From contig CM056556.1 in assembly GCA_029721515.1 (NCBI GenBank), positions 17,139,598 through 17,203,597 on the forward strand: a stretch of DNA of 64,000 nucleotides. Reading direction: 5' to 3'. The notes under the pieces were generated by a model. That model made no database searches. It saw nothing but the letters and a program-made list of their open reading frames with translations, and was not told the origin of the DNA. The position numbers and the translations under genes are program-made. This stretch comes from Synanceia verrucosa (Eukaryota > Chordata > Actinopteri > Perciformes > Synanceiidae). Each line of letters starts with the position of its first letter. Position 1 is the stretch's first letter. Shown one piece after another: positions 33,501 to 48,500 of the stretch.

Positions 33501-36500
33501 CTGTGTTTAGGATGGGAACTTGAAAGTAGCTTCCAGATCAATGTATGGGGACTACGCCACCTGGGTGACAGTCCGTCAGACGTCCACTGCAGTTACCATG
33601 TGAAACAGTAGCACCTTCAGCTACCGACTGAGCCACCTCAGGTCCAGTATCAGGCAGTATCTACCGGATTTTCTTGCCAAGAGGATCTATGTTGGGTAGA
33701 AGCCTCCAGGGTGTGCAGACGTTCCAAGGCTGTGCGCATGATAGCCTGCATTGAGCTGTCTGTCATCTTGCCTGATGGGCTCATCATCCTGGATGCGGAA
33801 GAGGCCCGAGTGGCCAGTGAATTGATGTCGTCCACTTGGGGCAAGCACTAGCAAGTGCGGAGTGGACGACCCTGCCTCGTTTGCAGGAGTGGCAGGTTGG
33901 AACTCTTGCTAGAGGGACCTCACTTCAGCCAACTCTGCATATAAGGACCCCCTCTGAAGCAAGTTGTTGCTCAGCCCTTGCCGTCTGAGGGGCCACATAC
34001 AGTAGTAGACGCTATGATGCTTTGATCGACTTTGTTGAAAAGAAGGAAGCTGTCCTGGGGGGACAGAGGATATCTGTTCCAGTCTAGCAACACTCAGTGC
34101 CCAAAGCATGTAACTGCAGTTCATGCATGGGACCCCTCTGGAGGTCAGGACCGAGGCACCTTGTGCAGAGGTCATGGCCATCACTGGCCTGAAGGAGAGC
34201 ACCACAGGTAACACAACAGTAGTAGCGTGTCATTATGAATGGCTATTCAGCCATACAGGTAAACTGAGGGAAGAGGACACCAACACAGCAAGCTGCACAA
34301 GTTACACATAACACGTGGTCAAAGTTGTCTCAGTAGATAATATTATTGTGTAAGCTGGGGGAAGGGGATGTAAGCATCACCTTCTCAGCCCCCGTACACA
34401 ATAAGCTAAGGGAAGGGGGCACAAATGCCACCGAGACAGCATGCGCAAGTCACACAAAATCAGTGGTTTGTGCCCAAAACAGGGCCGATAAATATTACAG
34501 TAGATAATAATATTGTTGAAGCTGAGGAGAGGGGGCACGAATGCCACCTCTACAGCAGATGCACGTCGTGCAGCACCAGTGGTTCACATACAACACAGGC
34601 CAATAAGTCTTACAGTAGATTATGTGTAAGCTGAGGGAAGGGGGCACAAACACCATCTAGACAGCAGACACAAGTTGCTCAGCACCAGTGGTTTATGTGC
34701 GACACAATAGGTATTACAAAAGATAACCGGAATGGGAAGAGAATGGGATATAGCCACCTGCCTGCTCAGCAAAAGTCAGTCAGCTGGGTGAGTTACATAG
34801 ATGAGAGCTGCAATGCCTTGAACAGGGAGAGGGAATGTGAACAATGCCTTCACCAGCAGAGGCTACAATGACCTCTTTAATTAAGTCTATAGAATAGACA
34901 CGGTTGGTACCAACGGGTGAAGAGGGCACAAACGCCATCTAACCAAGTGGAGGTGAATTAAACAAAGTATGAAAGTGAGTCGAGCAGCCCGGTGCTGATG
35001 CTAGGCTAACCGGACTATAAACACCATAAGACACACAGCAGCCACCCTGCAGGGTTTACAGGTTCACAGTCAAAGCAAAACCGATTGCGGGACACACACC
35101 GTCTTACTAACAGGCTGAGGTATTCAAGCAATTCTCAGGGGAAGAGAGCGCAAACGCTGTCCACACTGACAAAATCACAACTATTCCACTGGAAAGAGCA
35201 AACCAATTGACTCCAAAAACCTTACCTTCCGGTAGGAGAGGTTAGAGAGTCCTTCGACCATGCCAGCCTCAGACAGAAAGAGACGCCACAGCGGCGTTAA
35301 AATAACTTCCGAACAAGGGAAGACAAGAGACTGCCGTCGCAGCCCTTGGAGGGCAAAACTCCACTGCTCCGACCTACCCGGTCACAAGGCTACTAATGAC
35401 GGAGCTAAAATCCCATATAGGCTATTCCTTTTTTTCCATCATGTTGCTGTATCCACCGGTGTACGCGAGAAGAAAAGAGGAACCCAACCTCTGGTGGCAC
35501 CGAAACGTATTGCCTTTCTCGGGTCACCCATTGGTCACAAGTGACATTGTTGGTATGCACGATGAGGTTGAGTATGGTATCCATCACAAGAAATAGGTGA
35601 CTGAAATAATTTCACACAAATATATCTTATTACGTGTTAATATGATGGGTAAAGAGGTTTTGAGCCCTTTTAAATAGCCCAGCTGAAGTCAGACCTGTGA
35701 TTTGGCACCCTGGAGCTGCTGCAAAATAATTTAATAATAATAATAAAAATAACTCCAACAAATCTGAACTGAATATGCACGTGTGCTCAGATGCTTATAT
35801 CTGCATTTTCTAGTGTAAAGTCATCAATAAGGTCATTGTATGAACTGGTGTGCCATTTCAGCTGCTTATTAATGTTACATATTTTCATACCTTACATATA
35901 GTAACTGTAATAAATACAATTTATTATATTTTTTTACACTCTCTGTCCCAGTTCATCTTTGTTAATGCACTCAACAAACATCTAGAACACATATTCTACA
36001 ACACACTTATTTTTCTGATCCATTGAGCACTGCAGTCTTCTTTTCCTCTGCCAGCAGCACGCCACCTCATCAGCAACTGTGAGCTGCAGGGTTCAAAACC
36101 TACCTGAGGGTCTCACAAGACAAAAGCCTGCTGCCTCAGTATTGATTTTTAAGGTGTCACTGGAGGCAACTTCGTCAGACACTTTGCCGGGTCGAGAGAA
36201 CGCAGCAATGGTTAATGTAATTCTGGTTCCTGGGGGAATGATGTGGATCTGTTCAAATGTCTTGAAAAAAAATCGCATTAGGAAAGCAAACACTGTATTT
36301 CACACCTACACAGACATCTGGTGGTGCTCAATACCCCGTCAACATAAACCTCTGCAAAAGTAATAGTGCTATTGTCCTGTATGCTTCTGAACCACATCTA
36401 CTTTTGTGGAAATTTCTAAATTTAGGTGTCTTGGGTTCATGGGTGGACTCTGGAAGCAGCATTAAGTCTTAAAGGAGCAGCCACTGTTTGTTCAGGGAAA

Positions 36501-39500
36501 CAGGTGTCTGCCTATCTCTGCATTGACCTGGCAACCAAGGTCATGAGAGACTGTCAACGGTCCTGTGTCAGTTATTGACAACACCTAGTGACTTGAAGTC
36601 AGCAAGACAACAGCAGCGCCAGACTAAGTAAAACAACTGGATGAGCTTGTCCTAATGTAACATGATGCAAAGTAATGCGAGGTAAGGTACTTGTAACTAT
36701 ATGGGCGTATGTTACTTTTAGTATGACTGTGTGGTGGTTTAAAAGCCTGACGATTTTGGGTGGGGGGATGGGGGGGAGGAACGCGAGACAGACTATTTTT
36801 TTACTTTGTGTCTATTTCTTCCTGCTACCAGAATTTAATTCATTCACATGTTACTCCTTTAGAAGACTTCAAAGGCTCCTGGACACTCTTCTTCTCCGAC
36901 CATTGACTGATCCATATTTCTCCACATCATCTACATCGTAAAATGTGTCCTCAAAGAAGTTTGTCGTTGTTGGATGATTCTGTGATACTAACAGTGTCAA
37001 CATTGAGGCAAATCCTGAACTGATTGCATAGACACCCTTTTGAAATGTTTGGGAGCTGCAATGTAACATAAACTCTTTGAAAAGGGAACATCCTGCAAAA
37101 TCTTGAATGTAGTTGTGGATTAAGAGCTGAGCCATATAGTATCAGACAGCAAATAATAAACATCAGTCAGTCATTTAATACCGAACATTTGCTGCTTCTC
37201 ACCATTTTATTTGTTTCATTTCAATGTATATGTAGTTGAATTGTTTAAAAGGAATTGTGAGTTATTTTTCTTATTTTACTCTAGCTCAGAGGGGTTACGT
37301 GAAGACTAGTTGTATTTTGGACATGCAGTGTCACTTACTGTGAGCTTCAAGTGGCATGATATGAACTGGCACCTAGCTTTGGCTTTATTAAACCTTTTGT
37401 GCACATCTTTGATTTAGGGTTGTGTAACCTTGGGCTGAGCTCTCTCTTGACATTTTTTTTTTTCACAATTTAGCAACTCTCATACTGTGTTGAAATACCA
37501 AGTACTTGTCTGTATGTGCATACTGGTGGATGATCATTTATATGCCATGATTTGACGAAGATCAATATTAACAATTAATTTTGTTTGTGTACGTAGGCAG
37601 CAGCAGGGAACATCATCAACATGCTGTGGCAGCTGATGGAAAATGGCTTGGAGGAGCTGAAACTTTTACAGACGGTCCTGGTACTGCTAACCACTAACAC
37701 CGTCGTGCACGATGAAGTACTTTCCAAGGTACACAAACTACAAAAAAATCCACTGTTTTGTGCCCATGTCATTGTTTCTCATAAAAGGACCAAACTTCAT
37801 GAATGTTTTTTGTGACAAAGAAGTATCTGTTCAAATCACTCTATCAGAGAAAAATCTGAGTTGAGAAATAACTGGAAACTCAAGAGAGCAATGACATTGT
37901 TCTTTACAAGTGTATGTAGACTTTTGACCATGACTGTATATTATGTGCATATGCTGTATGAAACATTTGTGTTTTGACCCCTGCCCAGGCTATTGTGCTG
38001 TGTTTCCGTCTTCACTTCACAAAGGACAATATCACCAACAACACAGCGGCTGCCACCGTCAGACAGGTCGTCACTGTAGTCTTTGAGAGGATGGTGGCTG
38101 AGGATGAGCGTTTCAAAGGTCAGAGGGCACTGGCCCCATTAGAGGAATATGGGGAGTCCATATGGTGTTGTAGAAATGGGATACAAAATGTTAACACAAA
38201 ATGTTAGTCAGATATCATAGAGGATTTCCAGCAAATTATTTGTTTATTTATTTGATTATTGTTATCAATTAATCAGTCACACATTTACTCTGAACTTCCA
38301 CTGTTGATTTATGTTCCCTCAATGAGTTGCTTAAATGCCTAAACTATAAATTGTATATCCCTAATAGGTATTGTAGAGCAGCCTCCTCCTGTCCAAGGAA
38401 ACACCAACAGGCGGTCTGTTAGCACACTGAGGCCCAGTGCTAAAGATGCATACATGTTGTTCCAGGTATGTCCACTAGGGGGAGACAGCCCTCTACATTG
38501 TTGTACCCACCTCTCAGGATGAAACCTTTGAAACAAGTTTTGGAATGTGGGTCATGATCTCGAGAAATCTCAAGAATGGAAATAACTGCTATTACCAACC
38601 TCCTAACCCAGAGTTTTAAAGCTGACTGTACGTTGCTTTCATCACGGCAGTGAAATGACATTTGAAGTGAATCCCATGTCTCAGTCATTCCTCACCTACG
38701 CTGCCCTTTTTGTGATCGTGCTTATCCTTCCAGCTGAGCTCAGTGACTGCACTGTTTCAACCACTGTGATGTGTGTAGGACACAACACTCCCATTGTTGA
38801 AAATGCTGCTTTTGCTCATCCCTTCAGGACTTGTGCCAGCTTGTGAATGCTGATGCCCCCTACTGGCTGGTGGGGATGACAGAGATGACCCGGACATTTG
38901 GCCTGGAGCTGCTGGAGTCTGTTCTTAATGATTTTCCCGGGGTGTTCTTACAGGTACCTGCAGCTTTACATGTTATGGCTGATATTATGAAAGCAGAAAT
39001 TACAGATAATAGTGCTGACATAAATAGTTTCTCCTTCTTAATTTTCTGCATGGTTCATGATGTTCGTCCACCTCCTCCGTGCTATGTTTGATCTGATCCC
39101 AACACCCTCTTCTCTCTCTGTTTCCTGCACAGCACCAAGAGTTCAGCTTCCTACTAAAGGAACGAGTGTGTCCCCTCGTCATCAAGCTCTTCTCCCCCAA
39201 CATCAAGTTCCGGCAGGGCAGCAGCAGCGCCGCTTCACCTGCACCTGTGGAGAAACCTTACTTCCCTATCTGCATGAGGCTGCTGCGCGTGGTCTCTGTC
39301 CTCATCAAGCACTTCTACAGCTTACTGGTAAGGGACTGATCTGCAGTTACAGCTGACTGGCTAGAACTGTTGCCTGATGGATGGGATTTTCTTCAGCACA
39401 GAGCTCATACCACTTAATTGATGTGGTCTGATAAGCATTGGGTTAGCATCGTAGTTTTGTCTTAGTTCTGCTTGAACCATTTTAATGAGCTTAGCTGCAT

Positions 39501-42500
39501 CTAAGTCATTAACTGTTCCAGCTGTTTTTAGGTAGTCATCTCCTATCAATCCTTGAAAGGGAATCTGGCCTTTTGCCCCATCTGTCATGAGACGTAGTAA
39601 GCCACAGAATACCTTCATTATTCAGGGTTTTAGCCAGATGCCAGCGCTCAGTTACAGGACAGCTGGTCAGTCGTCTTTATTAATCTGACTGCTGTGATTT
39701 TGTTTTGCAGGTGACCGAATGTGAGATCTTCTTGTCTCTGCTGGTGAAGTTTTTGGATGGGGAGAAGCCACAGTGGCTGAGAGCGGTGGCTGTGGAATCA
39801 GTCCATAGGCTATGTGTACAGCCACATTTATTACGGTAAGCAATATTGAGCTCTACTAGCACCCACACACATCCCATAACATACACACACACACAAACAC
39901 ACACATATTGTATATATGTCAGCATTATTCTGAGGTTCTTAAGAGGTTCTTTTTCTTGCTGTGTGGCACATACTTTTGCTCAAAACTTACTTATGATTTC
40001 CTTATGATTGTATACAACACCACATAACACTTCTTTTTTCAGAATGCAGTATTTATTGCTATTTAACATTTGATAAATAGTAGTCACACCCTCTATGCCC
40101 TGTCATGGCTCACCTGTCACAGGTGAGCCACCTGTTTTAAATAAACAAGACACTATATTACTCAATAGAACCTCTTCTTAACCATTCATCACCTGCTGTA
40201 AAACACTGCCACTCCAAAAGTAATCAAATTATCGTACCAATAAAGTATCACAGATGGCACTGCAACTCTGGGTCCAGCAGCACCAGCTGGCCCGATCAGG
40301 CATGTTTGAGTAGTGTCTGTGGTCTGCCGGTTATTTTCATTTGACCCGGGCATTCGGGCAACCATTAATGTCTGACCCTGGTATTTAACATTGTAATCGG
40401 GGCTGTGGCATTCGGCTTCGAAATCATCCCTTTTATTATTCCTAATAATTTCTCCTTGTTACCTCGTTATTGAGATGTCTTAAAATGGTGTTTTCAACAG
40501 AATATTTCTGCAGCATTTCAGCATCGAAATGGACAGTTTTCTGTGCTCTTTTCTTTTTTCAGTTCATTCTGTCAATCCTATGACATGAAACAGCACTCCA
40601 CCAAGGTGTTCAGAGACATAGTCAATGCCCTAGGCTCCTTCATCCAGTCCCTCTTCATCGTACCAAATACAGGAAACACTGCTGCTGTTGGTGCACCTGC
40701 TGGTAAGTTCTGATTGTTTTTAATTTATTTTTTATCATATACTAGTGCAGTTATCAGTGTATCATTAGTACATTTGAAAGTCTTTTCTTTTTAATAGAAC
40801 ATTTTTGTCTTCCTGTAGCCATGGAAAAGTCCAATTAAAATTCATTTCCATGCATCCATTCAGTTCTACAGGAAATGTCAAGGAATTTTGTTCAGCAGCA
40901 CCTGAAAGTTGGCACACTCATTTAGATGTATTTGAAAAATATAATAATAAACAAATATTGTGATTTGAGAAGGAAAATACCTAAAATGAAATGAACACAT
41001 GATGTACCGAGGTGTACATGTCAGGAGAAGGGGAACAGGGATGCTGCAACCACATACTCTCATACACAATCTTTTTCATAGCCAAAATATTTGATTTAAA
41101 CTGGAAAACAACATTCTGATTTGTATAAAAGAATATACAGAAAATGCAGACAAATACACAGACAGCTTAACCAGTGCCAATTTCATGTAGTTTTCACATG
41201 ACATCATGCTATCCCTCTCAGGAAGCCTCTCGTTGTCCTATTTCTACTCTTCCCCATAACCTTCTGAATTTCTGTCAAGGTGGATCAGGATCAGGGGCTC
41301 AGGGTGCAGCACAGGGCGGCCCAGGGACAGGAGGGGTAAGCGGCAACCTGACCACCCAGGCTGCATTTGAATACCGTGGAACTTGGATCCCCCTTATGAC
41401 CGTCAGTGTCCAGGGCAGCGCCAAGGCCACCTAGTAAGTACCGTTACAGACATTTTCTTACACAAATGTAATTCTAACATGCAGACAGCTGTAGGGGTTT
41501 CTCTGTGTTGTATACAAGTGGCATAAATATCAGCTTGCAGCTTCACTATTCGGTTTGTGGAATCCTACAAGCAGTGATAAAATGATTAAGGGTTAAACAA
41601 CAAGCTGCATATAAACATGGTTGCACATTTGCAGTTCACATCAGGATTCCCTGATTGTTGGATTTCCCGAGCATGATGTTAATTCATGTATGCGCTTCCA
41701 TTATAGGTTGTGTAGTGACACGTTTGATTTTTTTGATTGCGGAAAAAAAACAAAAACTCTGCCCTTCTGACATCAGTCTCTGAGAGATCAACAGGAAGAC
41801 TGATCTTATGGGAGTGGACCAAAACTTAACTCTGTTTTGAGATCTGAGTGAGCAGCTCTGCAGCTGTGGAGCTTCCACAGTGAAATCTTGACAGGCTGCA
41901 CAGGGACTAAATCAGAATGTCATCGGGTAATTTAGCGATGCGAGACACTTTTTGCGCTACATTCGAGCCAAGCTGATAATTTCTCGATTCGATTGGAGGC
42001 TCATTTGACCTAGGTCAAAATGCAGCAACAACCCTTTCACACTGCATGGCAATCTTGCGTTGTCTGGTACAACGTAGGGTGTAAAGCGCTAAAGACACGT
42101 TAATCTCCATTTCCATTCTTTGATCCTTTAGTCTAGAGATGCTAGACAAGGTGGAACCCCCGTCTATCCCGGAGGGCTATGCCATGTCCGTGGCCTTCAG
42201 TGCCCTACTGGATCTGGTGAGGGGCATCACCTCCATGATTGAACGAGAATTGGCCATGGAGGAAGAGGCAGCTGCTGAGTTTAGAGAAACTCATCCTGAT
42301 CAGGAGCTGCAACCACAACCTGGTGAGAATGAGAAGGAGCAGGGGTGGCAGCGGTATGATTCTGATAATGCAGATAAAAATTGGATCAGATTAAATATAA
42401 AGATAAAGTATACTTGAAGATGTGATGCAAGATCAAAACACACACAGTGTGTGTTTAACTGCATCAAACCCATTAGCAGTCTGGTGTCGCTATTGCTCCT

Positions 42501-45500
42501 TTATGTCTTCATCTTGTTCAAATATGGTGTAAAAAAATGGAATGAATAAACTCACAAATTATTTCTGTTATTGTCTCAGGAGCCCATCTGGTGTGGGAGG
42601 AGATGGTCAGTGCCTGCTGGTGTGGTCTACTGGCTGCTCTGTCTCTGCTACTAGATGCCAGGTAAACAGACTCTACCTTAAAGCTACAATTCATGATTCG
42701 AAAGCGCTAGCAAGAGAGCTAGCAAGATTTGAAAGTAGCACCTCCTCTCAACCTCCTCTAAGCTCTCCTCCCCCACACTCTCCTCCCAGCCACTGAGCTA
42801 AAGGTCCAAACATACTCGGCGGAACGGACACGGAGTGCGCAAAGCTCAAATTTTGCGACGGTCGCGGTCTCTGCTCCATACCCTTGTCTCACAAAACACT
42901 GCTCGGCATATATTTTTCACGTCACCCACTTTAAATGTGACATCTGTCTTCTGATTCACAGAAATTTCACAGGAAACGGCTAGCAGCAGAGCGCTCCACT
43001 ATGGAAGCTTTGAGCTGAACGGACATCCAGATTCTGCTCCGTTCAGTCTGCTGGAGTCTGTGAGCACCTTTATAATGCAGACACTGGAGGCTATGACTGT
43101 GTTCAAAATGTTATATCCTATAACCTCTTCAATACAAGCCACACCTACGACCAGCTTACACCCGCAGAGAAGCTAACAACAGTACATAAGTTAGCAAACA
43201 TTACATATTTCATGAAAATAATAACTCGAAGCTAAACATATAATTGCCTGTCCAACAGAAAGAAAGCAGAAACTTCTGCATCACTTTTCAGTCCCTTCAG
43301 ATGCCTCTGTGTCTCCACCGATGTTCACGCTGGTTTGTCCTCTTAGCTTTATCCATAGTTTTGTCGCAGCCTTTTCTGCCTCCCTCTTTCTTCTCTTTGC
43401 CTTTTTAGCAGGGTGAGCTGTCAGAAGTAATGATGGAAGTGGTATTTTTGACTGCATTTTCTCTGCCGTTGTTCCCTACGGAAGGGATTTTCCTGTTAAC
43501 TCTGTATTTCTGCAGACGAACTGTGTGTTTGATATATCCGGCAACAGCGGGGAGGAGGGAGGAACAGAGGGGAATGTGAGCAGGACGAGACATGATTGGT
43601 TCTCTCATCTCGCTCCGAGTGTCAGTTGATTGGTCAGAGTTTTTACAGTCCTGTAGCTGCCACAGAGGTCTGATTCTTTCCGTTCCTTTTACTGAACACA
43701 TAATGTATTGACTGCTCTCAGGGTGGAAGGAGCATTTCACCCAGTATAACAAAAAGTGTTTCTGAACAGCATCATGGATTGCAGCTTTAAGCTGTCAGTG
43801 GACAGCTTAAAGGAAATCGCAAAGTATGCTTAAGACAATAGTAAACTAAATACAGTTTTAAACTCAACTGATTTCTAGCATTGCGAATAAATGGTCTTGT
43901 AGACTGATTCACGGTTATTTTAATTAGATAATGTAAGTATGTGCATAATGACCGATCAGGCCAAACACAATATCGCTGCATCCTATTATGAGAGAAACCC
44001 TTTGTTTTGATGTGATGATAATCTTCCTGTAATACCTAATAAATCACTGGAATCAGTCTCCATGGGAACTTTGTAGACGTCACCACTAACACAGTACATG
44101 CCAACATGTGACACAGCGACAGTTAATTGCAGGAATCTAATTTTTTCCTCCCTCGTGTCGCCGCTTCAGCACCGACGAGACTGCCACAGAGAACATCCTA
44201 AAGGCAGAGCTGACCATGGCCTCACTGTGTGGCCGGCTGGGCCTTGTGACGCCCCGTGACGCTTTCATCACAGCCATCTGCAAGGCCTCACTGCCACCAC
44301 ACTATGCTCTGACTGTTCTGAGCAGCAACGCCGCCAACCTCTCTAGCAAAGGTACAGCTCCTCGGTTGAGAACTCCACTTAAAACGACATAGAAAACACT
44401 TTATAATCAGTCCCTCAGGCACCTTTACCTCTTTTTTTATTTACTTTAGATGTCTTCCAAATGCTTAATCACCTGCACACACATACCAGAATTTCCTGGA
44501 TAATACTCCAAACCATTTCGTACACAATCCTGCTTTAATGTTGTCATCACAAAAAGTCCCTTTTTCCTACCGAGGTTGATCTCTGGTCTTTATTTTTTAT
44601 TTTAATGAGCATCTCCCATATGGTTAGCTGTACATGCTGCTAAACTGAGTTTTACATTTAAAATGCAGGCTGTCCCTATTGCCCTACTCTCATTACATTA
44701 ATCCATAAATTTTCACCGTTGTAAAATTCTAATAAAGGAGACTGTGTCTGGGGAATGTAGACACACACACGCACAGCTGGTCTCAAACCAACCACTCAGA
44801 CATTTGCTATTTGCATATTCGCTTGTAGAAATAAAGCCAGCAAATTGGGTCTCAACTCGCGATGGATGTTTGCCTTTCGAGTTAATTAAGAAAGCTTTTC
44901 TTGCATGTCGTAAGCTTGTTACAAAACCTGTTTTGTGTGTATTACTGAAGGGCCTTACTCCTATGTGTGTGTTTTGCACATGTCTGCGTGTATTCCCCAC
45001 AGCCTACTCGATCCAGGGCCAGAGTGTGCAGATTATCAGCCCCTCCAGTGAATCTCATCAGCAGGTGGTAGCCGTGGGGCAGCCACTCACCTCCCAGCCC
45101 CAGGGCACTGTGGTGGTGAGGACGCACGCTCACGCAATTATGAAGTGGATATGGTTACACTTGACATTTTAATAATTTAATTCACGCAGCATTTTTTTTT
45201 TTCTCCAAAACAAAGCTTACAAACATTCATAATGAAGACCTAACACAACAGTTTTCCAAGAAATATTTAACAGCTGCAAACAGAAAGCAGTGCTGTTTGG
45301 GGGGATAAATTCTCAGCTGTAGTCTTGACCACCAAAGTTTAAGGCAAGATAGAGCCAAGTTGTGTGTGACTCAAGACCAATTTAAGTCAAGACTGAGTCC
45401 AGATGGGCTCCCTATAAAATGCAGTTTATGCAATTTATTTTCCAGGTTGTCTGTGTTATTAGTAAGAAAATGGACAACCGTTTATAAGCATAGACAGGTC

Positions 45501-48500
45501 AAGCGAGGCTGTGCTTGTAAATTTCCCTTGAGGCCAGTGACATTACATGGACAGTAACCTTTACCGTAAACATTATTGGATAATTAGAAATTTCCCAGGC
45601 GGCACGTTGGTGCAGTGGTTAGCACCTCACAGAAAGAATGTACCGGGTTTGATTCCCGGCCCGGGGCCTTTCTGTATGGAGTTTGCCCTCTACTTCGCCA
45701 GAGAGCCTGTCAGAGAGCCTCTCCCTTCTCTCTGGGTGCATGAAATATTTTTTAACTGTCTGTAACTCTGTCAAGGGAAAGCGGAGATGGCAAGGGCTGC
45801 AAACATCACTTCTGGAATTACTTTTCTGGTGTGCCATAGTAAGCACCCCTGCAGTGAAATGTACTCCCTCAGAAAGTGAAGCAATTAGCAGGGAAAATAC
45901 TATTTTACGAATTATTTGTGAGGGAGATAGAAGAACATTGGTTGCTTAGAGTCTTTAACTCTCCTCTAAAGAGTGCAAATAGCAGATGTTCTTCTCAACA
46001 CAAAATCAGATAATAGCAAACGCAAACCAACACATTTCGGTATGTTCTGTGGAACAAGCGGATTACCTCTGCTCCTTCATGACTTGTATTTAAATGCACT
46101 AAAACTGTTTGTCCCTCTTGTCAGCTAACTGCTAAGAACATCCAGTGCATGCGAACCTTGTTGAACCTGGCCCACTGCCATGGCGCTGTGCTGGGCACCT
46201 CCTGGCAACTTGTGCTGGCTACACTGCAGGTACTGCCACCTGGTACCACACATTTATACAGACATTCATGTTTGCTTGTAGCACTTATTAGAAAATAAAT
46301 TACCTGATAATAACATGTTTTTTTACAAACCAAACTATGAAAATGTATCATTTTTAGTGTTTTGTAACACTTACCAAAAACAGATGATGTAGAGTTTAAT
46401 ATAACCATTGGTAATTAATTAACATTTCTTCTCATTTTAGGGTGAAACATTTGCTTTATTCACCAGGATATTAGTGTACATTTCATGATCTTGTCAGTTG
46501 ATGTAGATACACTTTCTCCTCTTTTCAACTCTCATTGAGCTTCTGACTTTTATTTCCTAGCACTTAGTGTGGATCCTGGGGCTGAAGCCGGGGGTGGGCG
46601 GTGCCCTGAAGCCTGGTCGAGCCGTAGAGGGCCCCAGCACTGTGAGTTTTAAGGAATTATGAGGCATTATGTGTGTGTTGTTCTGTATGTTTTTCCACCT
46701 CATTGTCAAAGGCAATGACTTAACTGGCTGTGAATGTCTCCTTGATCTAAACAGGTGCTTACCACAGCTGTAATGACAGACCTCCCCGTCATCGCCAACA
46801 TCCTGTCCAGACTGTTTGAGAGCTCCCAGTAAGAACCAGTCCTTTTCTGCGAAAGTGAACACTCATTAGAGAAAACTACAGGGGACAGGGCACATATGCT
46901 TATTTTCAGGTTCATAATTGTATTTTGGATCTCTAGTAGAACATCCTTTGACAAATTCAGTCAACCTTATTGTTTGCAGTACAGTTCTGTTTCATCCCTG
47001 CTCACAGCCAGAACGTGGTGCTGAAAGCACTGAATCATGCATGTAGAGCTGTGACGGTATGGATTTTTTATTACCGCGGTGATAAAGCACCCAATCGATG
47101 CGGTATGCCCATGTGATCAGGGCAACAGAGCCGCTGTCCCCGCCACAATCCCACTACCCTCCGTGCTCACCGTGATCATGGCAACTCTGCCACCCCTGCC
47201 GTAATCCTGCTACCCTCTGTGATCATGCCCCCTGTGAACCTGTAAACCCTCAGCTCACGCAATTCTGTAATCTACTGTAACACACATTGGCCTTGTGTGG
47301 TGCATAAACCATTAGCGCTGCGTGACTTGCGTATGCTGTCTAGGTGGCGGTAGCGTCCCCTTCCCTTAGGGATGCACCAATCCACTTTTTTCACTTACGA
47401 TACCGATATGTGAGGTTTCGTATCGGCCGATAACAATCCGATACCGATACAGAGAAGCAGCGCTGAATTACCTAACAAGCTGTCTCACTGTGTGGAAAAG
47501 ATTGAGATTGTTCTTTTGTGCAAGGCAACATCAGACTTCACTTAAACATTTCTTACCTATTTTTTAACAAATAAAGAGATATAAATGATCTGAATGACTT
47601 ATTACTACTTATCTACTTGGACAAACTGCCCAAAATGCATTGCCAGAGACGTGCTCAGGTGAGGAACAGAACGCCACAGGAAGTCATTCCTTGCTGTGGC
47701 CATCACACTATAAGTCATCCACCTGAGACTCACTCTCACTCTCCCCCCTCGACCTCCACATAGCAACATAAATCCACATATTATTTAATGTATTACTAAT
47801 TACAACATGTCTCCTTACTTTTACTACTACTACTCATATTATCTTATATAAGCTGCTCAAATCAGAGCAACACCACATTAGCTCTAATCAACACGGTGTT
47901 CATTAAAAGAACGTCTCTTTCTCATTTCCTTTCCATCCATTTCATGTTGCAAATTAATGCTTTAACGATGCTCTTTGGTGGATTATTTGTTTGCCGAATT
48001 GCAGGAGAAGCTCATCTCATTTTATCAGCATGTTTGATTATTAGTTATGCTTGCATTAGTAGTTTCTTTGATTTTTTTTTTTGAATGGTATTCTGCTTCA
48101 TGACCTGCCAGCACCTCTCAGTCGGTCCGCTATTCTCTGCCAGCCTTGCTCTGCTATTTAATTATTGCAGCTGTGTTTCCTTTTTTTGCTGATAATATCT
48201 TTTATTTCATCGTAGCCTTCTACAATCAGCTGTTCGGCTTCAGAAAAGTGAGCCATACGCATGTATGGCATGTTTGATCATTAGTTACGACTGCTTCCTG
48301 TTAGCTTCCTTGACTTTTTTTTTGAATGGAGTTCTGCTTCATGACCTGTCAGCACGTCACTGGCAAGGCATTTCGAGCAGTTTGTCCAAGTAGAGTTACC
48401 ATGCCACTGAGTTAACTCGCTACTTTTGACAGCCTTATAAAAAAAAAAAATAACAAAACTTTGCTCGCTCCACTTTCTAAACAAATGCGAGCATCCATGC

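Noticed and set aside
36079..36363. 94-codon frame in mon2 intron 3
   Set aside because: No recognisable motif, antisense frame overlaps it equally well, and splice sites do not fit mon2 phases.
39057..39356. 99-codon plus-strand frame overlapping mon2 exon 8
   Set aside because: It is an out-of-frame shadow; the exon 8 frame ([15 protein letters not shown]) matches MON2.
45599..45690. tRNA-like sequence with A and B box
   Set aside because: It is the head of a dispersed SINE, shared with 11717-12071 and 56306-56652; there is no proper anticodon arm or acceptor stem.
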